This document shows, piece by piece, positions 6,585-11,187 of a stretch of DNA of 11,187 nt. The position numbers were made by a program, and so were the translations under genes. The DNA comes from an uncultured Oscillospiraceae bacterium. Lineage in GTDB: Bacteria; Bacillota; Clostridia; Oscillospirales; Oscillospiraceae. Position 1 is the stretch's first letter. The number at the start of each line of letters is the position of its first letter. The stretch is taken from assembly GCA_944385645.1 (NCBI GenBank), contig CALWYA010000036.1:1-11187 (forward strand). The letters run 5' to 3'. A model generated the notes under the pieces. The model searched no databases. It worked only from the letters and a program-made list of their open reading frames with translations, and was not told the DNA's origin.

Positions 6585-6682
6585 GTTGGAAATTTCTTCT
6601 GGTTTTGTTCCTCTTTTTCCGGGAACATAGGATCGATGATACAGCTCTCCCGCTGCGGTGGGGACGAGGGATGGGGAGGTTT

Positions 6683-6780
6683 CGCCGCCTGCGGGCGGCG
6701 AGTGACTTTGCCAACAGCGGCAAAGTCACCAAAGCGCCGTTTAGAAACCTACGGTTTCTAAAAATTTCCCTTCGGAAACC
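6683..6780. repeat. Tandem hairpin element in the proC-proB gap
   Basis: Four inverted repeats follow one another closely: CGCCGCC/GGCGGCG (6683-6700), GTGACTTTGCC/GGCAAAGTCAC with a six-base loop (6702-6729, 11 bp), TTTAGAAACC/GGTTTCTAAA with a three-base loop (6740-6762, 10 bp) and TTTCC/GGAAA with a four-base loop (6765-6778). A third GAAACC at 6775-6780 can pair with GGTTTC at 6753-6758, so two structures compete. None is followed by a clear U-tract on the minus strand. The layout looks like a REP-type or miniature mobile intergenic element, but copy number cannot be judged from one window. Confidence 0.65.
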
Positions 6781-6817
6781 TCTGGTCCTTGCCTGCGTGT
6801 TCCATCCGGCGCGCGGG

Positions 6818-6876
6818 TGCAAATCTAAAAACGGGTATTTTCTCCGCCCGCTGCCGCTCGTGGTCTAAAATTTGCA
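6818..6876. repeat. TGCAAAT/ATTTGCA inverted repeat in the proC-proB gap
   Basis: TGCAAAT (6818-6824) and ATTTGCA (6870-6876) are inverted copies separated by 45 bases, and each is accompanied by a TCTAAAA. They bound a less structured segment between the tandem hairpins and the end of proC. Function is unknown. Together with the tandem hairpins and the GGCGCGCC-containing hairpin, this accounts for most of the 379-base gap from 6574 to 6952, in which I see no gene. Confidence 0.4.
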
Positions 6877-6910
6877 GACAGGCGCGCTGCCTGATTGACA
6901 TGGCGCGCCT
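6863..6910 (-). terminator. Possible weak terminator after proC
   Basis: On the minus strand AGGCGCGC (6903-6910) pairs with GCGCGCCT (6880-6887) over a 15-base loop, and CAGGC/GCCTG (6879-6893) offers a competing smaller hairpin. ATTTT follows 10 bases later. The U-tract is poor, so some transcription could continue into proBA. Confidence 0.3.
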
Positions 6911-6952
6911 CCCGGGTGCCCTCGGCGGCGCAGGGGGTACGGTGGTCCGCAG

Positions 6953-7765
6953 TTACTTCTTCCCCAGCTCCAGGGTCTTATCGTAGGCGGCGATGACCGC
7001 CTCCAGGGCGGCGGAGCGGAAGCCGTTGGCCTCCAGGGCCCGCACCCCCTGGATGGTGGAGCCGGCGGGGGAGCACACCGCGTCCTTCAGGGCGCCGGGG
7101 TGCTTTCCGCTCTCCAGCACCATCCGGGCGGCCCCCTCCACCGTCTGGGCGGCGTAGGCCAGGGCCTTGTCCCGGGGCAGGCCGCAGGCCACTCCCCCGT
7201 CGGCCAGGGCCTCCAGGAACAGGTACACGTAGGCCGGGCCGCAGCCGGAGATGGCGCTGGCCGCGTCGATGAGCTTCTCGTCCAGGGGGTCCACCAGCCC
7301 CGCCGGGGCCATGAGGGCGGCGAAATTGTCCAGGTCGGCCTGCTCCGCGTCCAGCCCGCAGTAGAGCACCACCCCGGCCCCCAGGGCGCAGGGGGTGTTG
7401 GGCATCAGGCGGATGACGGGGCAGCTCACCCCGGCCAGCTCCCGGATGCGGGCGCAGCTGAGGCCGGCGGCCATGGTCACCAGCACATACCGGTCGGCGC
7501 GGGCGCGGAGAATCTCCGTCAGGGGGGAGAGCATCCCGGCCATCATCTGGGGCTTTACCCCCAGGACGATGAGCTGGCAGGTGCGGGCGATCTCCTCGTT
7601 GGTGGACGGCCGGGCCCCGGGCAGGGTCTGAGCCAGGGCGGCGGCCTTGGCCGGGTCATAGTCGGCCAGGAGCACCTCCTTGGCCTGACCGCTCCTGGCG
7701 GCGGCGGACGCGATGGCCGAGCCCATGTTGCCGGTGCCGATGAAGCCGATGGAATCGTACAGCAT
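6953..7765 (-). CDS. proC: Pyrroline-5-carboxylate reductase
   Basis: ProC reduces pyrroline-5-carboxylate to proline with NAD(P)H, the last step of the pathway begun by ProB and ProA. The 270-residue length is typical. The Rossmann motif GFIGTGNMGSAI (7-18) opens the protein; RLMPNTPCALGAG and the family signature around SGCGPAYVYLFLEALADGGV and CSPAGSTIQGVRALE follow. The start at 7765 has a near-perfect AAGGAGGT site seven bases upstream; an in-frame ATG at 7798 adds 11 residues that lack any family match and lies between the promoter and this site, so it is rejected. The gene is on the same strand as proBA but 379 bases away from it. It is divergent from the GntR operon. Confidence 0.97.
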   Translation of the reverse strand: MLYDSIGFIGTGNMGSAIASAAARSGQAKEVLLADYDPAKAAALAQTLPGARPSTNEEIARTCQLIVLGVKPQMMAGMLSPLTEILRARADRYVLVTMAAGLSCARIRELAGVSCPVIRLMPNTPCALGAGVVLYCGLDAEQADLDNFAALMAPAGLVDPLDEKLIDAASAISGCGPAYVYLFLEALADGGVACGLPRDKALAYAAQTVEGAARMVLESGKHPGALKDAVCSPAGSTIQGVRALEANGFRSAALEAVIAAYDKTLELGKK

Positions 7766-7772
7766 AACAAAG

Positions 7773-7780
7773 ACCTCCTT
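7773..7780 (-). promoter_or_regulatory. Ribosome binding site fixing the proC start
   Basis: AAGGAGGT is fully complementary to the 16S rRNA tail and lies seven bases upstream of the ATG at 7765. It decides against the in-frame ATG at 7798. Confidence 0.85.
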
Positions 7781-7801
7781 GCGGGCGGAATACATCAAGC
7801 T

Positions 7802-7812
7802 ATTTTATCATA
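7802..7812 (-). promoter_or_regulatory. Predicted -10 region of the proC promoter
   Basis: The minus strand reads TATGATAAAAT: either TATGAT (7807-7812) or TGA-TAAAAT (7802-7807 with an extended -10) could serve. No good -35 is visible. Transcription would start near 7795, about 30 bases before the proC ATG. The proline gene and the GntR operon therefore have divergent promoters about 80 bases apart. Confidence 0.45.
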
Positions 7813-7889
7813 CCACACTCCAGCGGGGAAGGGAAAGAAAACTTGAAGAAAAACTTAAGAAATCCTTAATGGTATTCCGACCCCCGCCC

Positions 7890-7898
7890 TGCTATACT
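7890..7898 (+). promoter_or_regulatory. Extended -10 promoter of the GntR/ABC operon
   Basis: TGC-TATACT gives a five-of-six -10 (7893-7898) with a TGn extension. No recognisable -35 lies at 16-18 bases. A/T-rich near-repeats of AAAACTTGAAGA (7838-7849 and 7850-7861) lie farther upstream. The start near 7905 gives a leader of about 73 bases that includes the palindrome TTTTCCGGGGAAAA before the GGAGAGGAGG ribosome binding site. Confidence 0.55.
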
Positions 7899-7901
7899 GA
7901 G

Positions 7902-7922
7902 TGTACTAGAACAGTTCATACA
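7902..7922 (+). promoter_or_regulatory. Likely GntR operator at the transcription start
   Basis: TGTA and TACA half-sites are spaced by 13 bases (7902-7905 and 7919-7922), and the interior holds the palindrome GAACAGTTC (7909-7917). The site begins four bases after the -10, where a bound repressor would block transcription. YtrA-type GntR regulators commonly bind such dyads and repress their own operon. That this regulator binds here is inferred from position. Confidence 0.5.
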
Positions 7923-7977
7923 GTTGGCCGCCGACCGGGCGGACTTTTCCGGGGAAAACCCGGGGAGAGGAGGACCC

Positions 7978-8346
7978 ATGCTCAATTTGGACTATCGGGA
8001 CGCCCGCCCCATCTATGAGCAGGTGAAGGACGGGCTGCGCCGGCTGATGGTGACCGGCGTCATCCGGGAGGGGGAGAAGCTCCCCTCGGTACGCACCCTG
8101 GCCGGTACCCTGGCCATCAACCCCAACACCATCCAGCGGGCCTATGAGGCCCTGGAGGCGGAGGGCTATGTGAGCTCGGTCCCCGGCAAGGGCTCCTTCG
8201 CCGCCCCCCACACCGGGGTGGACCGGGGCCGGCGGGAGAAGCTGCTGGCGGTGTTCGACCGGACGGCGGCCGAGCTGCTGTTCCTGGGCGTGGACGGCCG
8301 GGTGCTGTGGGAGCGCATCCGGCGGCTGGAAGGAGGAGAGGAGTAA
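7978..8346 (+). CDS. GntR-family transcriptional regulator, YtrA subfamily
   Basis: This 122-residue DNA-binding protein has the GntR winged helix at residues about 8-75 (RPIYEQVKDGLRRLMVTGVIREGEKLPSVRTLA, then the recognition helix region INPNTIQRAYEALEAEGYV and the wing PGKGSF). A short tail of about 45 residues replaces the large ligand-binding domain of other GntR proteins, which defines the YtrA type. Such proteins usually dimerise through that tail and repress the ABC operon in which they sit. The ATG at 7978 follows a GGAGAGGAGG site; an upstream in-frame TTG at 7924 lies just after the operator and has no ribosome binding site. The stop codon is one base from the ABC ATPase start, so the two are translationally coupled. 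The inducer is unknown. Confidence 0.92.
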   Translation: MLNLDYRDARPIYEQVKDGLRRLMVTGVIREGEKLPSVRTLAGTLAINPNTIQRAYEALEAEGYVSSVPGKGSFAAPHTGVDRGRREKLLAVFDRTAAELLFLGVDGRVLWERIRRLEGGEE

Positions 8347-8347
8347 G

Positions 8348-9250
8348 ATGATCCAAGTCAACGAGGTGGTCAAGACCTTTGACGGCTTCCGGGCCCTGGA
8401 CGGGGTGACCATGACGGTGGAGACGGGCTCCATCTACGGCCTGGTGGGCCCCAACGGGGCGGGCAAGTCCACCATCCTGCGGCACATCACCGGGGTGTAC
8501 CGGCCCGACTCGGGGTCGGTGCTGGCCGACGGGCAGCCGGTGTACGAAAACCCGGCGGTGAAGCAGAAGATCGCCGTCATCCCCGACGAGCTGTACTACT
8601 TCCTGTCCGCCTCCACCCGGGACATGATGCGCTTCTACCGGGGGCTCTACCCCCGCTTTGACGACAAGCGGTACGAGGCCCTGCGGGAGGCCTTCCCCGA
8701 GGTGGACGACCGGCAGCCCATCCGGCGGCTGTCCAAGGGGATGCAGAAGCAGTCGGCCTTCTGGCTGGCCCTGTGCTGTCAGCCCGAGCTGCTGGTGCTG
8801 GACGAGCCGGTGGACGGCCTGGACCCGGTGATGCGCCGGCAGGTGTGGTCCCTGCTCATGGGGGACGTGGCCCAGCGGGGGACCACCGTGCTGGTCTCCT
8901 CCCACAACCTGCGGGAGCTGGAGGACGTGTGCGACCACGTGGGGGTCATGTCCCACGGGAAGGTGCTGCTGGAGCGGTCCCTCACCGACCTGCAGGACAA
9001 CATCGTCAAGCTCCAGGCGGCCTTCCGCCAGGAGGAGCCCCCCCAGCTGCCCCGGGACTGGGACGTGCTCCACACCAGCCAGATCGGCCGGGTGTACACC
9101 TACATCGTCCGGGGCAACCCGGCGGCCATCAAGGCGCGCATGGCCGCCTATGACCCCCTCCTGCTGGAGGCCCTGCCCCTGTCCCTGGAGGAGATCTTTA
9201 TCTATGAGATGGGAGGTGAGGACTATGGCGTCCGGGACATCGTGCTTTAA
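8348..9250 (+). CDS. ABC transporter ATP-binding protein
   Basis: This 300-residue cytosolic ATPase powers the downstream permease. It shows Walker A GPNGAGKST (34-42), an LSKGMQKQ signature (128-135), Walker B LLVLDEP with catalytic E153, a D-loop GLDP and the switch H186 in SSHNL. At the Q-loop the sequence is VIPDELYYF, with Asp80 where Gln is usual; related GntR-associated ATPases often vary here. The last 90 residues are an accessory tail of the kind seen in ABC-2 exporters of the YtrB type. The start lies one base after the GntR stop with its ribosome binding site inside the GntR gene, and its 3' end overlaps the permease by 26 bases. Direction and cargo cannot be read from the sequence; export or cell-envelope stress defence is the usual role. 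Confidence 0.94.
   Translation: MIQVNEVVKTFDGFRALDGVTMTVETGSIYGLVGPNGAGKSTILRHITGVYRPDSGSVLADGQPVYENPAVKQKIAVIPDELYYFLSASTRDMMRFYRGLYPRFDDKRYEALREAFPEVDDRQPIRRLSKGMQKQSAFWLALCCQPELLVLDEPVDGLDPVMRRQVWSLLMGDVAQRGTTVLVSSHNLRELEDVCDHVGVMSHGKVLLERSLTDLQDNIVKLQAAFRQEEPPQLPRDWDVLHTSQIGRVYTYIVRGNPAAIKARMAAYDPLLLEALPLSLEEIFIYEMGGEDYGVRDIVL
9212..9220 (+). promoter_or_regulatory. Ribosome binding site fixing the permease start
   Basis: GGAGGTGAG lies four bases upstream of the ATG at 9225, inside the end of the ATPase gene. It selects this start over the in-frame ATG at 9150, whose extension (rich in W, R, P and C) is the ATPase gene read in another frame. Confidence 0.8.
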
Positions 9251-11117
9251 CTCCGCCCTGTACCGCAAGACCCTGACCCGCTTCTGGCCCCTGTGGACCC
9301 TGTGGGGGGTGCTGTGGCTGCTCCTGCTCCCCCTCAGCCAGCTCAGCCGCTACTTCGACTGGGTCCGGGAGGGCCGGTCGGACTCCGCCCTGGTGGAGAA
9401 CTTCCAGGAGATCCTCAGCCTGCAGGAGGTGGGCGTGTGGCTGGCCGCCCTGGTGGGGGTGCTGGCCGCCATGGCGGTGTTCAGCTATCTTTACTCCGCC
9501 CGTTCCGCCTGCATGATGCACGCCCTGCCCCTGCGGCGGGAGGGGCTGTTCCTCTCCCAGTACCTGGCCGGGCTGACCATGCTGGTCCTCCCCCTGGCCG
9601 CCGTGGCCCTGGTGACCCTGGCGGTGGGGATGGCGGTGGTGCCCAGCTGGGGCTGGGGCCAGGCCCTGCCCGCGGTGGGGATCTGGCTGGCCTGCATGAG
9701 CGGGGTATGCCTGTTCTTCTACTCCTTTGCCTGCTTCTGCGCCATGTTCACCGGCCAGCTGCTGGCCCTGCCGGTGTTCTACGCCATTTTGAACTGGCTG
9801 GCCATGGTGGTCAACTTCCTGGTGACCGCCCTGATGGAGCAGTTCTTCTACGGCTATCAGGCCAACTACCTGCCCGCCTGGGTGGAGTTCCTCACCCCGG
9901 TCAGCCTGCTGCGCCAGGCCTGCTACTGGGGCGTCAGAGACGTGTACGATGACGGAGCTCTGGTCCGGGGCCTGGCCGCCCCCCAGTTCGTGGCCCTGTA
10001 CGCGGGGATCGGGGTGGTGTTCGCCCTGCTGGCCCTGTGGGTGTACAGGGGCCGGCAGGTGGAGAGCGCCGGGGACGTGGTCTCCGTCCCCCTGGTGCGG
10101 CCGGTGTTCAAATACGGGGTGGCCCTCTGCTCCGGCCTGTGCCTGGGGGTGTTCACCACCCAGATCCTGGGCTGGTACAATACCGACTCCACCCCCGTCC
10201 TGGTGGTCTGCGTCCTGCTGTGGACCGCGGCGGGCTACTTTGCCGCCGAGATGCTGCTGAAGAAGTCCTTCCGGGTGCTCCGGGCCTGGAAGGGGTGCGC
10301 GGCGGCGATGGCGGTGATGGCCTTCCTGTGCGCCGTGTGCGTCTTTGACCTGTTTGGGGTGGTGACCCGGGTGCCAGACCCGGACCGGGTGATCTCCATG
10401 GAGGCGGACGCCGGCATGGGCTATCCCGGCGACAGTGGCCGGTTGGAGCTGGTCACCTCTGACCGGGAGATCATCGAACAGGTGACCGCCCTGCATCAGG
10501 CTATGGTCAACGAGCGGGAGCGGGCCGGCACGGAGGCCGGAGACGACTATATCTCCCTGTGGGTGACCTATCGCCTGGAAAACGGCTCCACCCTCAGCCG
10601 GCAGTACTACTCCGTCCCCGTCTTCCGGGACGAGATCGACCGGGAAGGTACCCTCACGTGGCAGGCCGACCAGATCCTTCAGGACCGGACCCTCACCGAG
10701 CAGCTGTACGGCTTCGACAAGGTGGAGGGGTGGCGGCTCACCGAGGCGGACCTGTACGATGTGTACCAGGTGCAGGAGGACTTTTGGGACTCCATTTATC
10801 TGGAACAGTCCACCGCCGACCTGCTGCGGCTTTGGGAGGCGGTGCGCCAGGACTTCCGGGAGGGAACGCTGGGGAATCACAGCCTGTTCTTGCCGGAGGA
10901 TGGGGACTCCACCGCCGATCTGTGGCCCAGCCTGCAGTTTTATTGGGAGAAGCCCATGGAGCGGGAGGACTATCAGGGTCTGACCACAACGGCCAGCCAG
11001 GAGAGAGAGACGGTGAGCATTGCCCTCAATCCCCAGGCGGAGCACACCCTGGCCTGGCTGGAGGCCCACGGCCTGCCCGGAGAGGGGTACGCCCTGTTCT
11101 GGGACGAGGAGACATGA
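9225..11117 (+). CDS. ABC transporter permease with large C-terminal extracytoplasmic domain
   Basis: The 630-residue membrane protein is the partner of the ATPase encoded just upstream. Hydrophobic segments lie near residues 21-42, 66-88, 113-138, 147-175, 178-203, 255-275, 292-315, 323-345 and 360-380, about nine in all. The basic N-terminus (LYRKTLTR) suggests it is cytosolic, which puts the last 250 residues outside the cell. That C-terminal part (from about VPDPDRVISMEADAG, base 10371) is soluble, acidic and rich in aromatic residues, and has no motif I can name with certainty; it may belong to one of the DUF families attached to GntR-linked ABC-2 permeases. The start at 9225 overlaps the ATPase gene by 26 bases. 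Transport is inferred from family and operon; the substrate is unknown. Confidence 0.87.
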   Translation: MASGTSCFNSALYRKTLTRFWPLWTLWGVLWLLLLPLSQLSRYFDWVREGRSDSALVENFQEILSLQEVGVWLAALVGVLAAMAVFSYLYSARSACMMHALPLRREGLFLSQYLAGLTMLVLPLAAVALVTLAVGMAVVPSWGWGQALPAVGIWLACMSGVCLFFYSFACFCAMFTGQLLALPVFYAILNWLAMVVNFLVTALMEQFFYGYQANYLPAWVEFLTPVSLLRQACYWGVRDVYDDGALVRGLAAPQFVALYAGIGVVFALLALWVYRGRQVESAGDVVSVPLVRPVFKYGVALCSGLCLGVFTTQILGWYNTDSTPVLVVCVLLWTAAGYFAAEMLLKKSFRVLRAWKGCAAAMAVMAFLCAVCVFDLFGVVTRVPDPDRVISMEADAGMGYPGDSGRLELVTSDREIIEQVTALHQAMVNERERAGTEAGDDYISLWVTYRLENGSTLSRQYYSVPVFRDEIDREGTLTWQADQILQDRTLTEQLYGFDKVEGWRLTEADLYDVYQVQEDFWDSIYLEQSTADLLRLWEAVRQDFREGTLGNHSLFLPEDGDSTADLWPSLQFYWEKPMEREDYQGLTTTASQERETVSIALNPQAEHTLAWLEAHGLPGEGYALFWDEET

Positions 11118-11131
11118 GCTTCCGGAAACAC

Positions 11132-11170
11132 GAACGCCCCCGGGCGGCCCATGGCCGCCCGGGGGCGTTC
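11132..11170 (+). terminator. Strong hairpin after the permease gene
   Basis: GAACGCCCCCGGGCGGCC (11132-11149) pairs perfectly with 11153-11170 around a CAT loop: 18 bp with no mismatch. It starts 15 bases after the permease stop and probably marks the operon end. On the plus strand it is followed by AGGCTGTCGAAAAAGTC, with no U-tract, so it is not a classic intrinsic terminator; it may protect the 3' end or serve a convergent gene beyond the window. Confidence 0.55.
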
Positions 11171-11187
11171 AGGCTGTCGAAAAAGTC

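Noticed and set aside
4438..6630. Plus-strand open frame of 730 codons opposite proA and proB
   Set aside because: It is the low-complexity antisense shadow of two well-supported genes and crosses their junction; it has no domain signature.
6574..6822. N-terminal extension of ProB
   Set aside because: It would translate the palindromic element; kinase homology begins at the ATG at 6573, which has a GAGGTGA site.
6574..6952. T-box or other amino-acid riboswitch before proBA
   Set aside because: Clostridial proline genes can have T-boxes, but I could not find an AGGGTGGNACCGCG-type antiterminator sequence or a terminator with a U-tract here.
7924..7977. Upstream TTG start of the GntR gene
   Set aside because: It has no ribosome binding site and lies almost on the predicted operator; the ATG at 7978 has a strong GGAGAGGAGG site and starts at the family N-terminus.
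9198..11069. Minus-strand open frame of 623 codons opposite the permease
   Set aside because: It is rich in H, G, Q and P as expected for the complement of G/C-rich coding sequence, while the plus strand encodes convincing membrane helices.
1..11187. CRISPR array, tRNA or rRNA genes, insertion sequence or prophage
   Set aside because: I saw no regularly spaced direct repeats, tRNA cloverleaf, rRNA stretch, transposase, integrase or phage gene on either strand.

Overview
The window looks like a chromosomal segment from a GC-rich clostridium of the Oscillospiraceae type (Flavonifractor, Lawsonibacter, Intestinimonas or a relative). This is inferred from the strong G/C bias at third codon positions, the clostridial-type acetyl-CoA thiolase, the glmU-prs-pth gene order known from Firmicutes, the short ProB without a PUA domain, and AGGAGG-type ribosome binding sites. 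No species can be assigned from the sequence alone.

Bases 1-7765 are almost all minus-strand housekeeping genes. Read in the direction of transcription they are: proC (7765-6953), a 379-base palindrome-rich gap, proB-proA (6573-4501), a small HD-domain phosphohydrolase with its own promoter and terminator (4392-3889), a promoter followed by a glmU-like acetyltransferase gene, prs and pth (3696-1243), then a second promoter and a thiolase gene that runs off the left edge (1118-1). proC, proB and proA together encode the whole glutamate-to-proline pathway. The acetyltransferase, Prs and Pth genes keep the order of the Bacillus subtilis gcaD-prs-ctc-spoVC cluster, but ctc is absent and the first gene has only the acetyltransferase half of GlmU.

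Bases 7766-7977 form a divergent control region between proC (minus) and a plus-strand operon. That operon encodes a YtrA-type GntR regulator, an ABC ATPase and a 630-residue permease with about nine membrane segments and a large C-terminal domain predicted to lie outside the cell. The genes are 1 base apart or overlap by 26 bases. A dyad lies at the predicted transcription start, which suggests autoregulation. The window ends in an 18-bp perfect hairpin just after the permease stop codon.

No tRNA, rRNA, CRISPR array, transposase or phage gene is visible. The region is mostly ordinary core genome. The observations most worth a second look are the single-domain GlmU at the native glmU locus, the compound palindromic element between proC and proB, a 26-residue insertion in the thiolase, and the GntR/ABC operon whose permease carries the large external domain.
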